Source: an uncultured Oscillospiraceae bacterium (GTDB lineage Bacteria > Bacillota_A > Clostridia > Oscillospirales > Oscillospiraceae). Taken from it: DNA of 13,545 bases. This document shows, in pieces, positions 1 to 7,386 of this stretch. How positions within the stretch are numbered: position 1 is the first letter of the stretch; each line of letters starts with the position of its first letter. Location: NCBI GenBank assembly GCA_900754605.1, contig CAAEDK010000286.1, positions 1 through 13,545 of the forward strand, in the 5' to 3' direction. The notes under the pieces are model-generated. The model saw only the letters and a list, made by a program, of their open reading frames with translations, was not told the origin of the DNA and searched no databases. The translations under genes and the position numbers were made by a program.

Positions 1-3000
1 TCAAGCCCGGTGAGGTCCTGACCCGCGGAGCGGCTGCAAAGATCATCTGCAACCTGATCCTCGGGCCCACCACCGCGTCCGCTCTGAGCGCAAACACCGC
101 TCCCTTCAAGGACGTGCCCGTAACCAACACCTTTGCTGGTTACATCACCTACTGCTCTCAGCAGGGCATCATCAACGGCTATGCTGACGGCACCTTCCGT
201 CCCACCGGCACCCTGACCGGCAACGCCTTCATGAAGATGCTGCTGGGCGCCCTGGGCTATGACAGCTCCATTGAGAAGTACACCGGCGCCAACTGGAACG
301 TGGCTGTGATCAAGCAGGCCGTGGGTATCGGCCTGGATGACGGCAACGACGAGTTCGTGGGCTCCAAGGCCGTGACCCGCGAGGAGGCCGCCCTGTACGC
401 CTTCAACATGCTCCAGGCCACCATGGTGGAATATGAGCAGAAGAGCACCATCGTGGTGGACGGCGTGGAGATCAACACCTCCTCCACCCGTTCCGAGGTG
501 AAGAACGAGATCGCCAAGGACAACACCATCGAGACCGACGGCAAGATGCAGTTCGCCGAGAAGTACTTCTCTGACCTGAAGAAGGTCCGGAGCGACTCCG
601 ACGAGTTCGAGCGTCCCGCCATCACCTGGAAGTTCAAGAGCAACACCATCGGCACCTATACCGATGAGGCCGACCTGACCTACACCGAGGAGGTCAAGCT
701 GGGCGACATTTATAAAGATCTGGGCCTGTCCAGCAACCTGAAGAAGGATGATGTGAAGGTCTATGTCGACGGCGCTTCCGCCACTTCCAACGGCATCGTC
801 AAGGGCGACGAGACCAATAAGCTGGGCGGCAACGGCGTTCTGACCGAGGTCTTCTATGACAGCGACAACGACAGCGCTATCATCACCCTGGTGAACACCT
901 ACCTGGGCACCGTCACCTCCACTCACGCTGCTTCCGGCAGCCGTGACGCCTACATCACCGTGGAGAGCAAGTATGACACCCTGGCTGTCTCCGGCGGCAA
1001 CTTTGACACTGAGGAGAGCTATGATGTCGACGACCTGGTGCTGTTCAGCTACAGCTACAAGACCGGTGACAAGGGTGTGCAGAATGTCCGCGTCGCTCCC
1101 AACGCTGTGACCGGCACTCTGTCCTCCTTCACCGCTGGCAAAAGCGTCACGGTGAGTGACACCCAGTACAAGGCCAACAACGCCAACAAGGGCGAGATCA
1201 AGGATCTGGAGAACGCGGTTGACAACGATCTCACCGTCTATCTGGACGAGTACGGCTATGTGGTCTATGTGGACACCGACGCGATTGACAACAACTACGC
1301 CGTGGTTCTGGGCTACACCACCGGCACCGGCTCTGTTGCCCAGACCGTGAAGCTGCTGACCACCGACGGCTCCACCATGAATGTCTCTGTCAAGAGCATT
1401 GACAAGACCAATGCCGACAGCTTCGACGTGGGCGACATCGTCTCCTACAGCAAGACCAGCAACAACGAGTACAAGCTGAAGGTCCTGGCTGACAAGAACA
1501 GCTTGAGCAAAAACACCCGTGACGATTATACCGTCTTTACCAAGGGCAGTGCCGCTGTGGGCCTCCAGCCTGCCGATGCCAAGCAGGGTAACCTGACTAG
1601 TGCCCCTGCAACTGTCACTGGCGTCAACGGAAAAACCATCTTCTTGGTTGCCACCAGAAGCGGCAGCAATGAGGTCTACAATGTCTATCAGGGCATTGCC
1701 AATGTTCCCACCATCACTGTGAAGAAGAATGCCACTCCTGAGGTGTCCATCTACGTGAAGGACGTCAACAGCTCTAATGAGGGTGCGGCGAAGGTCGTCT
1801 TCATCGACGCCACCAATACCGGCGACATCGAGATGTCCGGCCTGAGCAAGGACGCCGTGTTCGTCAAGGGCAGCACCTCCATCGGAGCTTCCTATGACAA
1901 CAAGCTGGGCACCTACTATGAGTATGATGCCATCATCAACGGCGAGTTCGGGAAGATCAAGTCCGCTGACCGCGTGACCGACAAGACCCTGTTCGGCGAT
2001 GTGACCTATGACGCCAACGGCGTTGCTACCCTGTCCAATGGTATCGGCACTCCTACCGCGGGTGTGATCCAGAACGTCAATGGTAACGTGAAGTCCGGTA
2101 TCGGCATTGACAAGTCCGGCGACGACGTCATGGTTCTGGGCGGCACTGACTACCTGACCCTGGCCGATGGCTACAAGGTCTACAAGCTGAACACTGCCGG
2201 CGACATCGACGAGACTGCTTACACCAACTTCTCCAAGGACAACAACGACAAGGTCTGGGTCAAGATTGTGAACGGCGACGTCACCACTATCGTGATCTGG
2301 GAGCAGGATCCCGCTGCTGAGCAGTTCAGCCTGAGCGCTGTTGCCAACGCTGACTTCAGCCTGGACAACAGCACCTGGGCCGCCACCTCTGCCGAGGCTG
2401 GCAAGACCGTGTATGTCAAGGCCAAGTTTGGCTACAAGATGCTCACCACCGGTGATCTGGCCCTGACCTCTGAGGGCAGCGGCGTGTACAGCTTCACCAT
2501 GCCCGAGCGCTCTCTGGTTGCCTCTGACATCGACCTGGCCACTACCTATAATGGCAAGGTTGAGGTGAAGGGCGGCAGCATTTCCACTGGTTACTATGAT
2601 GCTACGTTCTACAACAAGGACAACGATGGCCCTCTGAGTGTTGCTCAGATGGTCGAGGCCCTGGTGGCCGAGATCGGCGATAACGGCGGTGTGGTCACCA
2701 ACCAAAACTTTGGTACTGGTGATGTCTCTTACACCTACAATGGCGGCTCTTACAGCGTGCAGGTTACAACTGCCGCTCAGGTGTACAAGGTAGACAACAA
2801 CGGTACGGTCTCCTATCTGCCCACTGGTACTGAAGTGATTGCCCGTTCTGTTGTGACTTACTACAGCACGGACGGTGGTACCAGCTTCAAAAACAGCACC
2901 CAGCTGTCTGTGGCGACCTCCGATATCACTGTGATCAGCGGCTTCTACAAGCTGACTGGTGTTGCGGATCAGACCGACAGCGTGAAGAACAGCACGACTG

Positions 3001-3290
3001 GCCATTACACGATCACCACTGCCGTGGATGACGGTGGCTATAAGGTTGGCAATGACCTCTATGTCAAGGGTGAGAACACTGTGACTGTCACTGCCACCTG
3101 GACTTCCACCAATATTACCAACGCAAAGGATACGATCACCGTTGGCCTGACCAGTTCTAAGGGTACTATCAGCGACAGCGGCCTGATGGAGTTCACTGCT
3201 GGTACTTGGAGCGAGGAAGTTACTAAAACCATTACCATCACGAATGTGACTGGGGATGACACGATCACCATTGTTGGTGCGAATGCATGA
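1..3290 (+). CDS. SLH-domain S-layer-type surface protein, 5' end cut off by the window
   Basis: The reading frame is open from base 3 to the TGA at 3288-3290 (about 1095 residues) and starts outside the window. The GTG at 114 lies inside an SLH repeat and is not a real start. The N-terminal part shows the tail of one SLH repeat (LTRGAAAKIICNLILG), a second (about nt 105-290, with GYITYCSQQGIINGYADGTF) and a third (about nt 290-425, with VTREEAALYAFNML). SLH domains bind pyruvylated secondary cell-wall polymer, so the protein is probably exported and attached to the wall; the signal peptide would lie upstream. The remaining 900 or so residues are Thr/Ser/Asp/Gly/Val-rich, poor in Cys, and look like stacked beta-sandwich modules. 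Codon use is strongly biased to C/G-ending codons, as in highly expressed genes. The SLH call is firm. Being the main S-layer subunit is inference; a wall-bound adhesin is the alternative. Confidence 0.88.
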   Translation, partial: KPGEVLTRGAAAKIICNLILGPTTASALSANTAPFKDVPVTNTFAGYITYCSQQGIINGYADGTFRPTGTLTGNAFMKMLLGALGYDSSIEKYTGANWNVAVIKQAVGIGLDDGNDEFVGSKAVTREEAALYAFNMLQATMVEYEQKSTIVVDGVEINTSSTRSEVKNEIAKDNTIETDGKMQFAEKYFSDLKKVRSDSDEFERPAITWKFKSNTIGTYTDEADLTYTEEVKLGDIYKDLGLSSNLKKDDVKVYVDGASATSNGIVKGDETNKLGGNGVLTEVFYDSDNDSAIITLVNTYLGTVTSTHAASGSRDAYITVESKYDTLAVSGGNFDTEESYDVDDLVLFSYSYKTGDKGVQNVRVAPNAVTGTLSSFTAGKSVTVSDTQYKANNANKGEIKDLENAVDNDLTVYLDEYGYVVYVDTDAIDNNYAVVLGYTTGTGSVAQTVKLLTTDGSTMNVSVKSIDKTNADSFDVGDIVSYSKTSNNEYKLKVLADKNSLSKNTRDDYTVFTKGSAAVGLQPADAKQGNLTSAPATVTGVNGKTIFLVATRSGSNEVYNVYQGIANVPTITVKKNATPEVSIYVKDVNSSNEGAAKVVFIDATNTGDIEMSGLSKDAVFVKGSTSIGASYDNKLGTYYEYDAIINGEFGKIKSADRVTDKTLFGDVTYDANGVATLSNGIGTPTAGVIQNVNGNVKSGIGIDKSGDDVMVLGGTDYLTLADGYKVYKLNTAGDIDETAYTNFSKDNNDKVWVKIVNGDVTTIVIWEQDPAAEQFSLSAVANADFSLDNSTWAATSAEAGKTVYVKAKFGYKMLTTGDLALTSEGSGVYSFTMPERSLVASDIDLATTYNGKVEVKGGSISTGYYDATFYNKDNDGPLSVAQMVEALVAEIGDNGGVVTNQNFGTGDVSYTYNGGSYSVQVTTAAQVYKVDNNGTVSYLPTGTEVIARSVVTYYSTDGGTSFKNSTQLSVATSDITVISGFYKLTGVADQTDSVKNSTTGHYTITTAVDDGGYKVGNDLYVKGENTVTVTATWTSTNITNAKDTITVGLTSSKGTISDSGLMEFTAGTWSEEVTKTITITNVTGDDTITIVGANA

Positions 3291-3331
3291 GGCCTGAGTA
3301 AAAACGTAAATTCCCTAGTATTGGTTTAGCA

Positions 3332-3381
3332 CAAAGCGAAATAAGGCCCGCCCCGAAAGGGGCGGGCCTTGTCCCGCTTTG
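3332..3381. terminator. Strong two-part hairpin, probable terminator of the SLH gene
   Basis: A perfect 12-bp stem (3343-3354 with 3359-3370, GC-rich, closed by a GAAA tetraloop) is flanked by a second matching 7-bp arm, CAAAGCG at 3332-3338 with CGCTTTG at 3375-3381, across a 4x4 internal loop. It starts about 40 bp after the SLH stop codon. A T-rich run (3386-3393) follows only after the outer arm. The structure is nearly symmetric and may also stop transcription coming from the right. Confidence 0.8.
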
Positions 3382-3385
3382 CGCC

Positions 3386-3730
3386 TTATTTTTTCAGCCC
3401 GTAGATCCGGACCTTGGTCCCGGCCGGCAGGGTGCCGTTGTTGGAGGGGACCAGGTTCAGCGTCTCCAGGGCGCTCCAGTTGAAGTTGCAGGAGACGAAG
3501 CTCTCCTGCATCGTGTACCCGTTGGAGCGGTAGTAGGCGCAGTGGATCGGAGAGCTGCTGACCGGGGTAAACAACCGGGCGGTACCGCTGCAGGTACTGT
3601 CGGAGTTGTTGAAAAGCGCCAGATAAGACGAGTCCCCGTGGCTGTTGATGGTCTCATAGGAGGTCGCGTTGTTGACCAGCAGGCTGATGAAAAAGCTGCA
3701 GGGTTCCGGCGTGGTCAACTTCGTGGACAA
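3386..3730 (-). pseudogene. C-terminal fragment, resembling a phage tail-fibre end
   Basis: The minus-strand frame encodes about 114 residues ending in a TAA at 3386-3388. It is rich in Ser, Thr and Asn. The end (WSALETLNLVP, then GTLPAGTKVRIYGLKK) resembles the last beta-strands of phage tail or receptor-binding proteins, which often finish with an AGS/T-[KR]-x-x-[IL]-YG motif. That resemblance is from memory and unverified. The only in-frame start is a TTG at 3730 with no good ribosome site, and upstream codons (3731-3820) lose protein-like character before a stop. I therefore read this as the 3' end of a larger gene truncated by a rearrangement near 3715-3730, where the plus strand begins to look like a different gene. 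A genuine small secreted protein is possible but less likely. Confidence 0.4.
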
Positions 3731-3791
3731 GTTCCTGCGTCTGGTCCATCCAAATAATGTCGGTGATGTTTTAAAGGAGGATGCTGATTGA
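3711..3791 (+). pseudogene. Possible 3' end of a lost gene upstream of the excisionase-like copy
   Basis: The plus-strand frame reads VVNFVDKFLRLVHPNNVGD, then VLKEDAD and a TGA at 3789-3791. The stop overlaps the TTG start of the next gene as TTGA, and the ribosome site AAAGGAGG (3773-3780) lies inside this frame. That is the usual arrangement for translationally coupled genes. No longer upstream frame is protein-like because the tail-fibre-like fragment occupies the other strand, so the 5' part appears lost at a junction near 3710. I do not recognise the family. The evidence is only composition and the 4-nt overlap. Confidence 0.3.
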
Positions 3792-3999
3792 AAAAATCTG
3801 AATACAAGCCCTATGATGATCTACTGCTGTTCCTCAATGCGGAGATAGTGGCAAGGGTACTGGGCGCGTATCACCCTCCAGCGGGTATGAGTCGATGCAC
3901 GAGCTGGGTTTCCCGGTGCTGCGTGTCGGCAGCCGGATGGTAGTGCCCAGGGAGCCGTTCATCCAGTGGGTGAGCAATCGCATAGGAGGTGGCGGTTGA
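3788..3999 (+). pseudogene. Frameshifted excisionase-like HTH gene (decayed copy)
   Basis: TTG start at 3788 with AAAGGAGG at 3773-3780. The frame begins like the intact copy at 9798 (LFLNAEIVARVLGA against LFLNAATVAKALGV). It then carries a net +2 nt relative to that copy at about 3865-3885 and runs into a TAG. In the shifted frame the homology resumes (SGYESMHELGFPVLRVGSRM, then VVPREPFIQWVSNRIGGGG) up to the TGA at 3997-3999. The intact family is a roughly 70-residue MerR/excisionase-like DNA-binding protein of mobile elements. The single frameshift should make this copy non-functional. A sequencing error is the only simple alternative, but the following gene is broken as well. Confidence 0.8.
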
Positions 4000-4173
4000 A
4001 GCAAAACAGTTATCGAGACTGTTTCTTTCTACCCAACGAGTTGTTCCAGCTTGGGCTGGACTATGGAGAACTGGCGGTCTACAGTTTCCTGAAACAGTGC
4101 GAGAACCGCAGAACCCACTACTGTTGGCCCCAGCATCCGCACCATCGGTGCGGCGGTGGGCATGAGTACCTGA
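3996..4173 (+). pseudogene. Truncated, frameshifted winged-HTH gene (decayed copy)
   Basis: TTG at 3996 overlaps the stop of the preceding gene (TTGA), as GTG does at 10004 in the intact copy. Residues CFFLPNELFQLGLDYGELAV and YSFLKQCENRRTHYCWP match the N-terminal half of the intact protein. One extra C near 4130 then shifts the frame. In the corrected frame the recognition-helix part (SIRTIGAAVGMST) reads on to a TGA at 4171-4173, and no homology to the C-terminal 70 residues of the intact copy follows. The raw frame continues to 4379 but encodes unrelated sequence. Both a frameshift and a 3' loss make this a pseudogene. Confidence 0.78.
4064..4095 (+). repeat. 32-nt stretch identical to 10072-10103 (most conserved part of the duplicated module)
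   Basis: The bases coding GELAVYSFLK in the decayed winged-HTH copy are identical over 32 nt to those in the intact copy at 10072-10103, in the same orientation and about 6.0 kb apart. Flanking similarity is lower by eye. It is a potential substrate for homologous recombination that would remove adhE and the genes after it. Confidence 0.75.
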
Positions 4174-4380
4174 CCCAACAGGAGTACATCCCGAAGAACC
4201 CGATGGCTGCGGCTCCCATGATGAGGTTCACCATCGCAGACCCTAGCTGGCATTTTTCCAAGGAGCAACACGAAGTTGCCCGGTGGCATATACTTAGTTT
4301 TCCACAAGGAGACGGCGAAGGAGCCACCGCACGCAGAACCGGCATACTTTTATACGGCATGAATAATTATAAAATATAAA
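4174..4380. other. Region without a convincing gene
   Basis: This stretch lies between the broken winged-HTH gene and the adhE promoter. The plus frame that runs through it to 4379 is out-of-frame continuation of the pseudogene. A minus-strand frame contains a short hydrophobic stretch (MVNLIMGAAAIGFFGMYSCW, from about 4242 leftwards) that could be the relic of a small membrane peptide, but it has no clear ribosome site. The last 50 bp become very AT-rich as the promoter begins. Confidence 0.4.
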
Positions 4381-4429
4381 TTGTTAAATATTAGATATAA
4401 TTGACAAAAACTTTTTGGCAGAGTACACT
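4381..4429 (+). promoter_or_regulatory. adhE promoter with Rex-like half-sites
   Basis: TTGACA (4401-4406), a 17-bp spacer and TACACT (4424-4429) form a good sigma-A-type promoter in an AT-rich stretch about 100 bp before adhE. A perfect Rex half-site, TTGTTAA, lies at 4381-4387. TTGACAA at 4401-4407 matches the inverted half-site TTAACAA at 6 of 7 positions and overlaps the -35 box. Rex represses adhE in many Clostridia when NADH/NAD is low, but its usual site has a 4-bp spacer and here the gap is 13 bp. The promoter is likely; control by Rex is inference. Confidence 0.6.
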
Positions 4430-4529
4430 GAATTTATACACTTTATAGAATGCGAGGGGGTGAGACATCCAAACGAGTACAAAGGCACGTAAATTGGAAT
4501 GTGATGTAAAGCGGAAAGTGAGGAATATT

Positions 4530-7301
4530 ATGGCAAATGCGCTGACTATTAACTCGGTAGAAACACTGGAACAAGCTCTGCCCACTATTCGTGCTTCACA
4601 GGAAAAGTACGCCTCATTTACCCAAGAACAGGTGGATACCATCTGCGAAAAAACTGCCATGGCCGTTTCCAAAATGCGCATTCCTCTGGCAAAAATGGCC
4701 TGCGAAGAGACTGGCTACGGTATCGTCGTGGATAAGGTGACCAAGAACCAGTATGCCTCTGAACACGTCTGGAACTATATGCGCAATGCCAAGACCTGCG
4801 GGATTATTGAGGAGAACCCTGCTTTCGGGACAAAGCGCGTCGCCTCGCCCAAAGGTGTGATTGCGGCTATCACTCCCACCACCAATCCTACATCCACAAC
4901 GATCTATAAAATCATGCTGGCCCTGAAGACCAGGAATGCGATCATCCTCTCGCCCCATCCCCATGCGGTGAAGTGTTCCATTGCCGCTGCAAAGATCATG
5001 CGGGACGCCGCCATACAGGCCGGGATGCCGGAACATGTCATCAGCTGGATCGAGACACCCACCCTGGAAATCTCCGACGTTCTGATGAAGAAGGTGGATC
5101 TGATTATGGCCACCGGCGGTTCCGGCATGGTCCATGCCGCGTATTCCTCCGGCACGCCCGCCATCGGTGTCGGCCCCGGCAACTGCAACGTGGTGATCGA
5201 TGAAACGGCGGACCTGCGGATGGCCGTGGAGTCTATTATTCACTCCAAGACGTTTGATAACGGCATGATCTGTGCCACAGAGCAGCATATCACGGTTCTG
5301 AGCAGCGTCTATGACGAAGTGAAGGCGCTGATGAAAGACGCCCGGTGCTACTTCCTGAACGATGAGGAAGCGGCCAAGGTGGCGGAGATATTTTTTAATC
5401 CCAAGAATCACGGCGTGAAGCCCCCTGCGGTGGGCCAGACCGCCACGCACCTGGCGGAGATGGCTGGTATCACCGTCCCCTACGATGCGAAGGTCTTGGT
5501 CTATGAGACCAACGACACCTCTCACGACAACCCCTGGGCAAACGAAAAACTGACCACCCTCCTGGGAATGTTCCGGGCGGATACGCTGGAAGAAGCCTTC
5601 AACATCTGCGCAAAGCTGGTCTACGAGGGAGGCGCCGGACACTCCGCCGCCCTGTATGTGGATCCCACGGAGGAAGACAAGATCGACCGCTTTGCGGAGA
5701 AGATGAAAGCCGGCCGTATCCTGATCAATCAGCCCACTGCGTTCGGCGGCATCGGCGACCTGTACAACTTTGACATTGCACCGTCCCTGACCCTGGGGCC
5801 GGGCGCTGTCGGCCACTCCGCCTATATGGGCAACACCCACTACGAGCAGTTGCTGGATATCAAGGTGGTGACCATGCGCAAGGAGAACATGCTGTGGCTG
5901 CAACTGCCCAAGAAAGTCTACTACAAGACCGGCTGCACCCCGGTGGCCCTGCGGGAGATGAAGCAGGTCTACAACTTCAAGCGCGCCTTCATCATCACCG
6001 ATGCCAACCTCTATCAGATGGGTGCCTGCGACGCTATCATCAACCAACTTCACGATATGGGCATTGAGACCGCAGAGTTCTTCGACATCCGCGTGGATCC
6101 CCAGATCCAGGATGCCATGAAGGGCCTGCCCAAAATGCACGAGTTTGAGCCGGATGTTATCATCGCCGTGGGCGGCGGCTCCGCCATCGACACGGCCAAA
6201 ATCATGTGGATCATGTACGAGAATCCGGAAGAAGCGTTTCTGGATATGGCCACCATCTTTCTGGATATCCGCAAGAGGATCCGATTCTTCCCGCAGATGG
6301 GGAAGAAGGCCAAACTGGTCTGCATCCCCACCACGGCCGGAACCGGCTCGGAGTGCACGCCCTTCACTATCATCTCCGATGCGAACACCGGTATGAAGTG
6401 GCCGCTGATCGGCTACGAGATGATGCCTGAAATGGCCATCATCGACGCAGACAACATGATGAAGCTGCCGCCGAGAGCCACTCAGGCCTCCGGCTACGAT
6501 GTTCTGACCCATGCGGTGGAAGCCTACGTCTCTACATTCGCCACGGAGTATACGGACGGTTTCTGCAAAGAGGCCACCAAGATGGTCTTTGACTATCTGC
6601 CCCGTGCCTACCGCTCCGCGTTCAAGGGGGCGAAGGCGGATCCCGTGGCCCGCGAGAAGATGGCCGACGCTTCTGCCCTGGCAGGAATCGGCTTCGCCAA
6701 CGCATTCCTGGGAATCAACCACTCCCTGTCCCACAAGATCGGAGGCTGGTTCCATATTCCCCATGGCACCGCCAACGCACTGTTGTTCCCCTATGTCTGC
6801 CGCTTCAACGCCCAGAAGCACCCCTATCACATGGGCACGTTCTCCCAATACCGGTATCCTCAGGCCTTTGAGCGCTATGTCCAGCTGGGCGAGCTGATCG
6901 GTGTCAAGGGCGCTACGGACGAGGAAACCTTCGAAAACTGGATCAGGGCCGCTGAGCAGTTGAAAAAGGATGTGGATATCCCGGAGACAGTCTGCGACTG
7001 GCTGTGCGAGGCTCATCCCGAAAAGAGTGCCGTGGAATGGGAGGCCGAATTCCTGGCGGCAGTGGACCAGATGTCCGAGTGGGCGTTCCACGATGCCTGC
7101 ACCGGCTGCAACCCTGTGTATCCCACCATTGGCGAGCTGAAAGCCTGTTACCTGAGAGCGTTCTATGGAAATGAGAAGTTCATGGAGAAGTACGGCGACG
7201 TCCTGGAGGTGGAGGTCCATCTGCCCGCTGAGACCCACGCCGCATATCCCTTGGGACTCTCTGCCGAGATCGGCGTGGACAAAGTCGGCGGCTTCATCTA
7301 A
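4530..7301 (+). CDS. adhE: Bifunctional acetaldehyde-CoA / alcohol dehydrogenase
   Basis: AdhE reduces acetyl-CoA to acetaldehyde and then ethanol, using two NADH, in the cytoplasm, and typically forms spirosome filaments. The start is the ATG at 4530 with GTGAGG a few bases upstream; a TTG at 4494 has no such site. The aldehyde dehydrogenase domain (about 1-440) has the glycine-rich SGTPAIGVGPGNCNVVID and the catalytic Cys248 in NGMICATEQ. The iron-type alcohol dehydrogenase domain begins near 459 (LPKKVYYKTGCTPVALRE). It has GGGSAID at 548-554, PTTAGTGSE at 600-608 and the expected metal ligands Asp657, His661, His731 and His745. At 923 residues it is longer than the usual 870-890, partly through a C-terminal tail ending in DKVGGFI. 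It has its own promoter and is followed by a related gene. Assignment is very sure. Confidence 0.97.
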   Translation: MANALTINSVETLEQALPTIRASQEKYASFTQEQVDTICEKTAMAVSKMRIPLAKMACEETGYGIVVDKVTKNQYASEHVWNYMRNAKTCGIIEENPAFGTKRVASPKGVIAAITPTTNPTSTTIYKIMLALKTRNAIILSPHPHAVKCSIAAAKIMRDAAIQAGMPEHVISWIETPTLEISDVLMKKVDLIMATGGSGMVHAAYSSGTPAIGVGPGNCNVVIDETADLRMAVESIIHSKTFDNGMICATEQHITVLSSVYDEVKALMKDARCYFLNDEEAAKVAEIFFNPKNHGVKPPAVGQTATHLAEMAGITVPYDAKVLVYETNDTSHDNPWANEKLTTLLGMFRADTLEEAFNICAKLVYEGGAGHSAALYVDPTEEDKIDRFAEKMKAGRILINQPTAFGGIGDLYNFDIAPSLTLGPGAVGHSAYMGNTHYEQLLDIKVVTMRKENMLWLQLPKKVYYKTGCTPVALREMKQVYNFKRAFIITDANLYQMGACDAIINQLHDMGIETAEFFDIRVDPQIQDAMKGLPKMHEFEPDVIIAVGGGSAIDTAKIMWIMYENPEEAFLDMATIFLDIRKRIRFFPQMGKKAKLVCIPTTAGTGSECTPFTIISDANTGMKWPLIGYEMMPEMAIIDADNMMKLPPRATQASGYDVLTHAVEAYVSTFATEYTDGFCKEATKMVFDYLPRAYRSAFKGAKADPVAREKMADASALAGIGFANAFLGINHSLSHKIGGWFHIPHGTANALLFPYVCRFNAQKHPYHMGTFSQYRYPQAFERYVQLGELIGVKGATDEETFENWIRAAEQLKKDVDIPETVCDWLCEAHPEKSAVEWEAEFLAAVDQMSEWAFHDACTGCNPVYPTIGELKACYLRAFYGNEKFMEKYGDVLEVEVHLPAETHAAYPLGLSAEIGVDKVGGFI

Positions 7302-7326
7302 ATGCGTCGCGTTGCTTCCTGATTTC

Positions 7327-7360
7327 CATGGAACCGGTGCCGTCCGGCGCCGGCTCCATG
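7327..7360 (+). promoter_or_regulatory. Long intercistronic hairpin between adhE and the ADH-like gene
   Basis: CATGGA (7327-7332), CCGG and GCC pair with GGC, CCGG and TCCATG (7355-7360) around a GTCC loop, broken by one A/C mismatch and one T-G wobble. It starts 26 bp after the adhE stop. No T run follows, so it is more likely an mRNA stability element or a partial attenuator than a full terminator. Its effect is inferred. Confidence 0.55.
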
Positions 7361-7386
7361 ACAACACGGAAAGCTGGGGATATTTG

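Noticed and set aside
4118..4360. Minus-strand Cys-rich membrane-like peptide
   Set aside because: It has one hydrophobic stretch but a poor ribosome site, and it overlaps the decayed winged-HTH copy, so it is more likely chance.
4450..4509. Small leader peptide of 19 codons before adhE
   Set aside because: It has no ribosome site before its ATG and no run of regulatory codons; chance is likely.
4614..7367. 917-residue open frame on the minus strand opposite adhE
   Set aside because: It is the antisense shadow of a GC-rich, codon-biased gene. It is rich in His, Gly, Arg and Asp, with no domain and no ribosome site.
7165..7386. Longer start for the ADH-like gene inside adhE
   Set aside because: The extension overlaps the AdhE 3' end in another frame and is not protein-like; alignment with the ADH domain begins right after ATG 7387.
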